Source: JBBSIN01 sp038232055
GTDB taxonomy: Bacteria > Actinomycetota > Actinomycetes > JADGOV01
NCBI GenBank assembly: GCA_038232055.1
Contig: JBBSIN010000039.1
Coordinates: 1 to 22,964 of the forward strand
DNA: 22,964 nt
Direction: 5' to 3'
A program made the translations under genes and the position numbers. Below, in pieces: positions 1 through 6,033 of this stretch (position 1 is the stretch's first letter; every line of letters starts with the position of its first letter). The notes under the pieces were generated by a model, which had not been told where the DNA came from, made no database searches, and saw only the letters and a list, made by a program, of their open reading frames with translations.

Positions 1-245
1 CCGGCCCATCCGGCCGCACCTCGCGTCACCTGACCCACTCTCGCTCCATCCAGCCCTCATCCAGCCCCGTCCAGCCCCACCGGGTCGTCTGGCAGAAGAA
101 CCCGTCGGGATAGCGACGAGTTCTTCTGCCAAACCGAGGGAAAGTGTGCCGGCGGGCCTACTCGCGCTGGAGTTCGACCACGAGCGGGCGGTGGTCGATC
201 TCGGTGCCCGCCGGCCGGAGCCGGCGTACGCCGTAACCTGACCGC
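1..245. other. Intergenic region upstream of proline dehydrogenase
   Basis: No gene is supported here. The first 80 bases are C-rich and carry three tandem TCCAGCCC-type units (about 48-79). The hairpin at 90-131 follows, then the leaderless promoter at 234-239. Any gene upstream lies outside the window. Confidence 0.5.
90..131. terminator. Long inverted repeat, probable terminator or operator
   Basis: Arms at 90-107 and 114-131 are 18 nt long and complementary at 17 of 18 positions, separated by the 6-nt loop GGATAG. The core half-site is GGCAGAAGAA / TTCTTCTGCC. No T-tract follows on either strand. It could be a U-less actinobacterial terminator for a gene left of the window, or a protein-binding palindrome about 115 nt upstream of the proline dehydrogenase start. 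The structure is seen directly; its function is inferred. Confidence 0.6.
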
Positions 246-246
246 A
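234..246 (+). promoter_or_regulatory. Leaderless promoter of proline dehydrogenase
   Basis: A TAACCT hexamer (234-239) fits the actinobacterial TANNNT -10 consensus and ends 6 nt before the A of the ATG at 246. This is the spacing expected when transcription starts at the first base of the start codon. There is no Shine-Dalgarno sequence before the ATG and no clear -35. The same hexamer stands at almost the same distance from the acyl-CoA synthetase start at 9396. Confidence 0.55.
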
Positions 247-1166
247 TGCTGCGGTCCGCCATCCTGCGCGCCTCTCGCAACACCACCGTCAAGAACGTCG
301 TGGCCGGTGCCCCGATCTCCCGCAACGTGGTGCGCCGGTTCGTCGCCGGCGAGAGCGTCGACGACGCCGTCCGGGCGACCCGCAGGCTGGTAGGCGACGG
401 CCTACGGGCCAGCCTCGACCACCTCGGCGAGGACACCACAGACGCCGGCATGGCAGAGGCCACGACGAGGGCCTACCTCACGTTGCTCTCCCGGCTCGCC
501 GACTCCGGTCTCGCCGGCGGCGCCGAGGTGTCGGTGAAGCTGAGCGCGATGGGCCAGTCGCTCGACGAACGGCTGGCGCTCGACAACGCGAGCGCGGTCT
601 GCGCGGCGGCCACCGCTGCGGGTACGACGGTCACCCTCGACATGGAGGACCACACCTCCACCGACTCGACCCTCTCGATCCTGCGCAAGCTGCGGCAGGA
701 GTTCCCGGCGACCGGGGCCGTAGTCCAGGCCTACCTGCGGCGCACCGAGGACGACTGTCGCGAGCTCAACGCCGAAGGGTCGCGGGTGCGGCTGTGCAAG
801 GGCGCGTACAAGGAGCCGGAGTCGGTGGCGTTCCAGGGCAAGGCCGAGGTCGACCGCAGCTATGTGCGCTGCCTGAAGGTGCTCGTCGGCGGCCAGGGTT
901 ACCCCATGATCGCCACCCATGACCCGCGGCTCGTCGCCATCGCCGCCTCTCTCATCGAGCGGTCCGGCCGGCAGAAGGGCAGCTACGAGTACCAGATGCT
1001 CTATGGGGTGCGCCCGGACGAGCAGCGCCGGCTTGCCCGGGCCGGCGAGACCGTCCGGATCTACGTCCCGTACGGCGACGAGTGGTACGGCTACCTGATG
1101 CGCCGCCTCGCGGAGCGGCCGGCCAACGTCGGCTTCTTCCTGCGCGCGCTGGCCACTAAGTCCTGA
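246..1166 (+). CDS. Proline dehydrogenase (monofunctional)
   Basis: FAD-dependent oxidation of L-proline to 1-pyrroline-5-carboxylate, the first step of proline catabolism to glutamate; in the monofunctional bacterial enzymes electrons pass to quinone. The 306-residue length is typical of the monofunctional form. Family motifs of the TIM-barrel are visible: SVKLSAMG (about 96-103), VRLCKGAYKEP (181-191), MIATHDPRL (221-229), YEYQMLYGVRPDEQ (247-260), and a C-terminal YLMRRLAERPAN (283-294) with the arginines that usually contact the substrate carboxylate. The ATG at 246 is chosen because the homology starts there and a leaderless -10 fits. The partner enzyme, P5C dehydrogenase, is not in view and may lie to the left. 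The next gene is convergent with a 15-nt gap. The function call is firm. Confidence 0.93.
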   Translation: MLRSAILRASRNTTVKNVVAGAPISRNVVRRFVAGESVDDAVRATRRLVGDGLRASLDHLGEDTTDAGMAEATTRAYLTLLSRLADSGLAGGAEVSVKLSAMGQSLDERLALDNASAVCAAATAAGTTVTLDMEDHTSTDSTLSILRKLRQEFPATGAVVQAYLRRTEDDCRELNAEGSRVRLCKGAYKEPESVAFQGKAEVDRSYVRCLKVLVGGQGYPMIATHDPRLVAIAASLIERSGRQKGSYEYQMLYGVRPDEQRRLARAGETVRIYVPYGDEWYGYLMRRLAERPANVGFFLRALATKS

Positions 1167-1181
1167 CTCCGAACCGCTGAT

Positions 1182-1493
1182 TCAGCGAGGCGCCCCGGCC
1201 CGGTCGCGAACCCACGCCGTCGTCTTGCGCTCGGCGACAAAGGAGAGGAACGGCACGGTGCCGGCGAGCAGCACGAGCACCGTGCGCCGCAGCGACCATC
1301 GGCACAGCAGGGCGAGGTGGAACGCAAATACCAGGTAGACCATGTAGAGGAAGCCGTGTATCGGCCCGACGATCCGCACCAGCGCCGGCTCGTCGGCGAA
1401 ATACTTCAACGGCACGGCGATGAGGACCAGCACGATGAGGATCACGCCGACGACGTAGGCCATGACGCGGTAGCGGGTGAGCGCCGCCCTCAT
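1182..1493 (-). CDS. DUF3817 family integral membrane protein
   Basis: This 103-residue protein has three predicted hydrophobic segments (about 12-30, 37-62 and 68-86). It contains the DUF3817 hallmark VGPIHGFLYMVYL (around 42-54), preceded by a KYFADEP-type loop. DUF3817 proteins are small membrane proteins widespread in actinobacteria with no established function. The ATG at 1493 overlaps the stop of the upstream membrane-protein gene by 4 nt (ATGA), so the two are probably translationally coupled. It converges with proline dehydrogenase. Family membership is secure; the role is unknown. Confidence 0.85.
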   Translation of the reverse strand: MRAALTRYRVMAYVVGVILIVLVLIAVPLKYFADEPALVRIVGPIHGFLYMVYLVFAFHLALLCRWSLRRTVLVLLAGTVPFLSFVAERKTTAWVRDRAGAPR

Positions 1494-1870
1494 CGGTCCG
1501 ACTGCATGTGCAGCCGCCGCAGGTGGCGGTTGTACGCCGCGAGCTCCTCGTCGTCGTCGTCAGCCGGCGGCGGCGGAACCGCGGTCCGCACCGCCGCCAC
1601 TCGCTCGATAGTGGCGCGGGCGCTGCGCGGCGAGCCCGCGGCGGGCGGGTGCAGCTCGTCGCGGAGCGTGCGGCTCCACGCGTAGACCGCGAGGGCGGCA
1701 AAGACCCACCACTGCACGGCGTAGAGCAGGTTGTAGAGCGCACCCGCGTCGGACATGGCGCGCGACCACTGCCACCGACCCAGCAGGACCAGTACGGCGA
1801 CGGCGCCGAGCAGCATCGCGTGCCGAGCGATCCAGCGCCGGGAGAGCAGCAGGCGCAGCACGCCGTCCAC
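1490..1870 (-). CDS. Conserved actinobacterial membrane protein with SURF1-like first helix
   Basis: A two-helix membrane protein of 126 residues from the chosen start. Helix 1 (about 15-31) ends in LGRWQWSR, which resembles the LGxWQxxR signature of SURF1, a cytochrome oxidase assembly factor. Helix 2 (about 48-66) follows an LLYAVQWWVF motif. The cytoplasmic tail is proline- and aspartate-rich. The large periplasmic SURF1 domain is absent, so it is not SURF1 itself. Similar actinobacterial proteins are often annotated only as hypothetical or, doubtfully, as transcriptional regulators. A GTG at 1870 is preferred because homology begins just after it and a start at 1948 would put coding sequence through a palindrome; GTG at 1861 is also possible. 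Overlaps the DUF3817 gene by 4 nt. Confidence 0.7.
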   Translation of the reverse strand: MDGVLRLLLSRRWIARHAMLLGAVAVLVLLGRWQWSRAMSDAGALYNLLYAVQWWVFAALAVYAWSRTLRDELHPPAAGSPRSARATIERVAAVRTAVPPPPADDDDEELAAYNRHLRRLHMQSDR

Positions 1871-1918
1871 GTTACTGCCGCGATGGCGTCCGAGCGAAGG
1901 CCGGGAGAGCGCGTGGCC

Positions 1919-1953
1919 GTTGTGTGTCGAGTGGATCGGCTCCGGCACACAAC
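1919..1953. repeat. Palindrome A with GTTGTGTG half-sites
   Basis: GTTGTGTG (1919-1926) is exactly complementary to CACACAAC (1946-1953) across a 19-nt spacer. The left half-site reads on as GTTGTGTGTCG, the same as both half-sites of palindrome B at 2004-2038. It lies in the divergent intergenic region between the SURF1-like gene and the deacetylase gene. Confidence 0.6.
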
Positions 1954-2003
1954 CCGATGGCGGATCCGGACACGGTGGGCGATATCAGCCGCCTGACGAT
2001 GAG

Positions 2004-2038
2004 GTTGTGTGTCGGCCGGGCCGGCCGCGACACACAAC
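2004..2038. repeat. Palindrome B with GTTGTGTGTCG half-sites
   Basis: GTTGTGTGTCG (2004-2014) and CGACACACAAC (2028-2038) form perfect 11-bp arms. The 13-nt GC-only spacer can itself pair internally. It repeats the half-site of palindrome A, with 85 bp between the two starts. It could be a paired operator, a terminator-like hairpin, or a dispersed palindromic repeat. No T-tract follows. Confidence 0.65.
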
Positions 2039-2114
2039 GGTCCTCGATTGCCTCCCCCGGCACTGCGGCCGGCGCGACGGCGGGCAGGATGGGCGGCGTG
2101 GGCGCGATGACGGC

Positions 2115-3266
2115 ATGAGCGAGTCCGTGACGGTCGTCTGGGACGACGCGCTCGCGGCGTACGACTTCGGCCCCGGCCACCCGCTCGCCCCGGTTCGGTT
2201 GGAGCTGGCCATGGCGCTGGCCAGGGAGCTGGGGGTGCTCGACGCAGCGCCCGTCACGGTCGAGAAGCCGGAGCCGGCGGACGACGCCCTGCTCGGGCTC
2301 GTGCACCGGCCGGCTTACATCGCGGCGGTGAAGCGGGCTACCCCAGACCTCGCCCACGGCCTCGGGACGGCCGACAATCCGGTCTTCCGCGGCATGCACG
2401 ACGCGGCGGCCGCCGTCGCGGGTGCCAGCGTCGCCGCCGCCCGGGCGGTGCGGGAGGGCAGGGCGCAGCACGCGGTCAACGTCGCCGGCGGTCTGCACCA
2501 CGCGATGCCCGGCTCGGCGGCCGGCTTCTGCGTCTACAACGACCCGGCGGTCGCGATCGCCTGGCTGCTCGCGCAGGGCGTACGCCGCGTCGCCTACGTC
2601 GACGTCGATGTCCACCACGGCGACGGGGTGCAGGCCGTCTTCTACGACGACCCCCGCGTGCTCACGATCAGTCTGCACGAGAGCGGCCGCTACCTCTTCC
2701 CGGGCACCGGCTTCCCGGCGGAGACGGGCGCCGACGGCAGCGCCGTCAACGTGGCGCTGCCGATGGGCACCGGCGACGACGGCTGGCTGCGCGCCTTTTT
2801 CGCCGTCGTGCCGCCGCTGCTGCGGGCGTTCGATCCGGAGCTGCTCGTCACGCAGCACGGTTGCGACACCCACGCGCTCGATCCGCTCGCGCACCTCTCG
2901 CTCTCCGTCGACGGGCAGCGGGCGTCGTACGCCGCCCTGCACGACCTCGCGCACGAGGTGTGCGATGGCCGGTGGGTCGCGGTCGGCGGCGGCGGTTACG
3001 AGCTGGTCCAGGTGGTGCCCCGGGCGTGGACGCATCTGCTCGCGATCGCGGCCGGCACGCCGCTCGACCCGGCGACGGAGACACCACTGGCGTGGCGCTC
3101 GTTCGCGCAGCGGCGCACCGGCGAGGTGCCGCCGTTGTCGATGACCGACGGCCGGGACGGGTCGTACGACGCCTGGCCCGGCACGCGGTCCGGCACGGAC
3201 CCCGTCGACGAGGCGATCCGCAGCACTCGCCAGGCTGTGTTCCCCTTCCACGGGCTGGAGCCATGA
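2115..3266 (+). CDS. acuC: AcuC-type histone-deacetylase family protein
   Basis: Zn-dependent amide hydrolase of the HDAC superfamily. In Bacillus, AcuC deacetylates and so reactivates acetyl-CoA synthetase, and similar control of central metabolism is likely here. The length is 383 residues, normal for AcuC. Visible catalytic elements are the His-His dyad in GGLHHAMPG (H128, H129), the metal ligands D165 and H167 in VDVDVHHGDG and D251 in GCDTHALDP, and the transition-state tyrosine in GGGGY (Y295), so the enzyme looks intact. The frame stays open upstream of the ATG at 2115, but family homology starts at this ATG and the palindromes lie upstream of it. The stop overlaps the next start (ATGA, 3263-3266). 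The deacetylase call is firm; the acetyl-CoA synthetase substrate is inference. Confidence 0.88.
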   Translation: MSESVTVVWDDALAAYDFGPGHPLAPVRLELAMALARELGVLDAAPVTVEKPEPADDALLGLVHRPAYIAAVKRATPDLAHGLGTADNPVFRGMHDAAAAVAGASVAAARAVREGRAQHAVNVAGGLHHAMPGSAAGFCVYNDPAVAIAWLLAQGVRRVAYVDVDVHHGDGVQAVFYDDPRVLTISLHESGRYLFPGTGFPAETGADGSAVNVALPMGTGDDGWLRAFFAVVPPLLRAFDPELLVTQHGCDTHALDPLAHLSLSVDGQRASYAALHDLAHEVCDGRWVAVGGGGYELVQVVPRAWTHLLAIAAGTPLDPATETPLAWRSFAQRRTGEVPPLSMTDGRDGSYDAWPGTRSGTDPVDEAIRSTRQAVFPFHGLEP

Positions 3267-4048
3267 CCGAAATCCCCAGTCGTGAGCAGCTGCGCGAGCA
3301 TCTGGTTCGCACCCGCATTGCGGGCGACGTCGCCACCTCGCGCGACAACAACGTCACGAACTACCGCCGCTGCAGCGTCCGCGACCCGCTCTACACCTTC
3401 GGCCTGGAGTACGGCCCGGAGTGGACACCGCAGGCGATCCTCGCCCTGATGGCGGAGAAGGTCGGCGTGTCGCCGGACGAGGCCTTCACCGAAGGCATCG
3501 ACGCCATCGACCCCGACCTCACGATCGCGGCACTGGACCGGATGGCGGCCCGCATCGGGCGGGCTGCCGAACGCCGGGAGCGGGTACTCGTCGCGACCGG
3601 TCACCCATCCGGGGTCTTCGAAATCCACGTGGAGGTCGCCCGGGTACTGCAGGCGCATGGCTGCACGCTGCTGACACCCGCCTCCGGGCACGGCTACGTC
3701 AACGTGCGCGGTCACCATCGCCACATCCGGCACGTCGGGGGGGTCGCCATGGTGGGCAGCGGTGGCGAGCTGAACCACACGCACTCGCCGTACCCGATGC
3801 AGGCGATGCTCGCCGCACTGGCGGCCGCCGGGGAGGCGCCGCCCGGCCTCGTCGTCGCGGACCACGGCTTTGCCGGAGCCGCCGGAGAGGCCGGCGTGGA
3901 CGCGGTGGGCTTCGCCGACTGCAACGACCCGGCGCTGTTCATCGGCGAGGCGATGGGCAAGGTCGCGGTCACAGTGCCGCTCGACGACAACGTGCTGCCC
4001 CACCTGTACCAGCCGCTGACGGCCTACCTGCTGCGCGCCCTCGCCTGA
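3263..4048 (+). CDS. Conserved actinobacterial phosphatase-like protein
   Basis: A 261-residue soluble protein. Homologues in Streptomyces and relatives commonly sit next to acuC and are annotated simply as phosphatase; I know of no biochemical proof. Potential active-site elements are VATGHPSGVFEIHVE (about 110-124), a His-rich stretch NVRGHHRHIRHVGG (147-160), GGELNHTHSPYP (167-178), VADHGFAGAAGEAGVD (198-213) and a C-terminal acidic DDN motif (241-243). The many conserved His and Asp residues suggest a metal-dependent hydrolase. Translation is coupled to acuC by a 4-nt overlap, suggesting a shared pathway. A 92-nt gap carrying a new promoter follows. Conserved-family status is confident; enzymatic activity is not. 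Confidence 0.7.
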   Translation: MTEIPSREQLREHLVRTRIAGDVATSRDNNVTNYRRCSVRDPLYTFGLEYGPEWTPQAILALMAEKVGVSPDEAFTEGIDAIDPDLTIAALDRMAARIGRAAERRERVLVATGHPSGVFEIHVEVARVLQAHGCTLLTPASGHGYVNVRGHHRHIRHVGGVAMVGSGGELNHTHSPYPMQAMLAALAAAGEAPPGLVVADHGFAGAAGEAGVDAVGFADCNDPALFIGEAMGKVAVTVPLDDNVLPHLYQPLTAYLLRALA

Positions 4049-4069
4049 GCGAACGGGGCACCAGCGGAG

Positions 4070-4130
4070 TACTGTCGAGCAAAGCTGCGCCCGCGGTCGT
4101 CCGGGCAGGTGTCCCCGTTTCTCGCAGGAG
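4070..4130 (+). promoter_or_regulatory. Candidate promoter and ribosome binding site of bS22
   Basis: TACTGT (4070-4075) fits the TANNNT -10 consensus; no convincing -35 was found. AGGAG (4126-4130) stands 10 nt before the GTG at 4141. The gap after the preceding stop (4048) is the only place for a new transcript in this part. Confidence 0.35.
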
Positions 4131-4140
4131 TTGGTAGGTC

Positions 4141-4239
4141 GTGGGCTCAGTCATCAAGAAGCGCCGCAAGCGCATGGCGAAGAAGAAGCACCGCAAGCTG
4201 CTGAAGAAGACCCGCGTCCAGCGCCGCAACAAGAAGTAG
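4141..4239 (+). CDS. Small ribosomal subunit protein bS22 (AURKAIP1/COX24 family)
   Basis: A 32-residue micro-protein read from GTG 4141 to TAG 4237. It begins MGSVIKKRRKRMAKKKHRK and ends VQRRNKK, with more than half of its residues Lys or Arg. This matches the tiny actinobacterial protein now named bS22, seen in mycobacterial 30S subunits, and the C-terminal motif of mitochondrial AURKAIP1/Cox24. It presumably stabilises rRNA near the decoding region. AGGAG 10 nt upstream supports the start. In mycobacteria the bS22 gene likewise lies near serB1 and the hem genes. Its last codons take part in a 17-bp tandem duplication (4226-4259). Recognition is firm despite the size. Confidence 0.9.
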   Translation: MGSVIKKRRKRMAKKKHRKLLKKTRVQRRNKK

Positions 4240-4259
4240 ACGGCAACAAGAAGCAGACG
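4226..4259 (+). repeat. 17-bp tandem duplication across the bS22 stop codon
   Basis: Units 4226-4242 and 4243-4259 are identical at 16 of 17 positions. The only difference is T to C, which turns the TAG stop of the first unit into CAG in the second copy. The duplicate fills the space between bS22 and the ribosome binding site of the next gene. Confidence 0.85.
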
Positions 4260-4269
4260 GAGGCGTTCG

Positions 4270-5127
4270 GTGCCGCGGTACGACTGGGTGACCTTCTTGT
4301 CCGACTACGGCCTCGACGACATCTTCGTCGGGGTCTGCAAGGGCGTCATGGCCCAGCGCGCCCCACATCTGCAGGTCATCGACATCTGTCACATGGTGCA
4401 GCCGCAGGACGTGCTGCACGGCGCGACCGTCCTCGCCGCCGCGATGCCCTATCTGCCGACGGCCGTGCACGTCGCGCTGGTCGACCCCATGCAGAACGAA
4501 CCGGCCAGGGGGGTGGCTGTCGAGGCGGCGGACGGTTCGGTCCTGATAGGCCCGGACAACGGCGTGCTCTCGCTGGCGTGGCAGACGCTGGGCGGCGCGG
4601 GGTCGGCGTACGAGATCACCAACCAGGAGCTGTGGCTGCCCAAGCACAGCCGCACCTTCCGGGGCCGCGACGTCTTCGCGCCGGTGGCGGCCCACATCGC
4701 CGGTGACACTCCTCTCGAGGCCGTGGGGCCCGAGCTCTCGCTGGCCGATTTGAAGCGGATCGGGCTGCGCGAACCCTCGGTCGACGACGACCACGTCCAC
4801 GGTGAGGTTCGCAACGTCGACCACTTCGGCAATCTCTCGCTCAACGTCGCGCGGTCGGACCTCGAAGCGGCCGGCATGTCGCTGGGCGACACCGTGGAGC
4901 TGCGCTGCTCCGGCCGCACGCTCACCATGCCGTTCACCCTCACCTACGGCGACGTCCAAGCCGGCCGCCTCGCACTGTGCGAGGACTCGTTCCGGTCGGT
5001 GATGATCGCGGTGAACCTGGGAAGTGCCGCCGAGAGCCTGCTGGTCACTCGCGGCGACCCCGTCGTGGTCTCCCGGGTAGCACAGGCCACCGGCTCCTCG
5101 CCACCGGCTCCGCACATCAGCGTGTGA
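4270..5127 (+). CDS. SAM hydrolase / SAM hydroxide adenosyltransferase homologue (DUF62)
   Basis: Family members use S-adenosylmethionine and water to give adenosine and methionine, and are related to fluorinase and chlorinase. The 285-residue protein has both domains: N-terminal FLSDYGLDDIFVGVCKG (9-25) and GPDNGVLS (94-101), and a C-terminal beta-barrel with VRNVDHFGNLSLNV (180-193). Two usual motifs deviate: the DPGVGxxR loop reads DPMQNEPAR (72-80), and FHGRD reads FRGRD (130-134), losing a conserved histidine. Activity may therefore be changed or lost. The GTG at 4270 follows GGAGG (4259-4263) at 6 nt. The end overlaps or abuts the protease gene (GTGTGACCATG). The fold is confident; the activity is not. 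Confidence 0.8.
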   Translation: MPRYDWVTFLSDYGLDDIFVGVCKGVMAQRAPHLQVIDICHMVQPQDVLHGATVLAAAMPYLPTAVHVALVDPMQNEPARGVAVEAADGSVLIGPDNGVLSLAWQTLGGAGSAYEITNQELWLPKHSRTFRGRDVFAPVAAHIAGDTPLEAVGPELSLADLKRIGLREPSVDDDHVHGEVRNVDHFGNLSLNVARSDLEAAGMSLGDTVELRCSGRTLTMPFTLTYGDVQAGRLALCEDSFRSVMIAVNLGSAAESLLVTRGDPVVVSRVAQATGSSPPAPHISV

Positions 5128-5129
5128 CC

Positions 5130-6026
5130 ATGCCGCGGCCGTCGTCGAACTTCCCCTGGTTGGCGACGCTCGGGACCTTGGTCGTGCTGGCACTCCTCGC
5201 GACGGTCACGGCGCTAGGTCTGGAGGTGCGACGCCAGAGCCGCCGCCTCGCCACGGCTGAGTCGGCGCTGGCGCGCGTCGAGGGACTCGAGAAGGCCCAG
5301 GCGTCGGAGGTTCGTACGCTGGCCGCCCAACGCAAGGCGCTGGCCGGCGTCCAGGGGCAGCAGCAGCTGCTCGACCAGCGCCTGCAGGCCGACGAGAAGT
5401 CGCTCAACGTGGCGCGCAAGGCGCTTCCGCCGGACGTCACCGCCTTGGCCGCCCGCGTCACCCCGTCCGTCGTACTGCTGCGGTGCAACGACGTGTTCGC
5501 CGGCTCCGGCTTCGCGCTCTCGTTGTCGCCGGGCAGCGGGTATCGCAGCGTCGTCGTCACGGCGGCACACGTCGTGGCCGCGTGTCGGCACCAGGGCGAC
5601 CGGGTCACCGTCGCCAGGGGAGGCACCGAGTCCGCGGCGTCGGTGCGCGCGGTGGGAGACCCGAACGACGACGACGTCGCCCTGGTCGACGTACGGGCGG
5701 CGCTACCAGCGCTCGAGGCGGCGACCAGGGTGCGCACCGGCCAGTTCGTCATGGCGGTCGGCACGCCGCTGTTCGAAGGCAACGAGAACAACGTGACCAT
5801 CGGCAACGTGTCGAAGGTACGGGCGCGCTCGTTCCTGCACACCGCCCCCACGAGCAACGGCAACTCCGGCGGTCCGCTGTTCGACCGGGACGGTCGCGTG
5901 CTGGGTTTCGCGGACGCCGGTTACACGCCGAGCATCTTCAACCCCTCAGTGGAGAACGTCAACATCGCTCTGCGGCTCAACGTGCTCTGCGAGCGACTGC
6001 TGCCCGGCGCGGCCTGTCCGTTCTGA
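5130..6026 (+). CDS. Membrane-anchored coiled-coil trypsin-like serine protease
   Basis: A 298-residue protein with one N-terminal membrane anchor (about 9-30), then a heptad-rich, charged segment (about 35-95) likely to form a coiled coil, then a trypsin-like domain (about 100-298). The catalytic triad is visible: H147 in VVTAAHVV, D182 in NDDDVALV and S246 in SNGNSGGPLF. Four cysteines (119, 152, 287, 296) in the catalytic domain suit an exported, disulfide-containing enzyme. There is no PDZ domain, so it is not a typical HtrA. The coiled coil may set oligomer size or reach across the envelope. ATG 5130 is used; GTG 5124, giving a 4-nt overlap with the upstream stop, is an alternative. It ends 7 nt from a convergent gene. 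The substrate is unknown. Confidence 0.82.
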   Translation: MPRPSSNFPWLATLGTLVVLALLATVTALGLEVRRQSRRLATAESALARVEGLEKAQASEVRTLAAQRKALAGVQGQQQLLDQRLQADEKSLNVARKALPPDVTALAARVTPSVVLLRCNDVFAGSGFALSLSPGSGYRSVVVTAAHVVAACRHQGDRVTVARGGTESAASVRAVGDPNDDDVALVDVRAALPALEAATRVRTGQFVMAVGTPLFEGNENNVTIGNVSKVRARSFLHTAPTSNGNSGGPLFDRDGRVLGFADAGYTPSIFNPSVENVNIALRLNVLCERLLPGAACPF

Positions 6027-6033
6027 GCCGGCG

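Noticed and set aside
1871..1948. Longer SURF1-like protein starting at GTG 1948
   Set aside because: The added residues are not membrane-protein-like and would begin inside palindrome A; homology begins just after GTG 1870.
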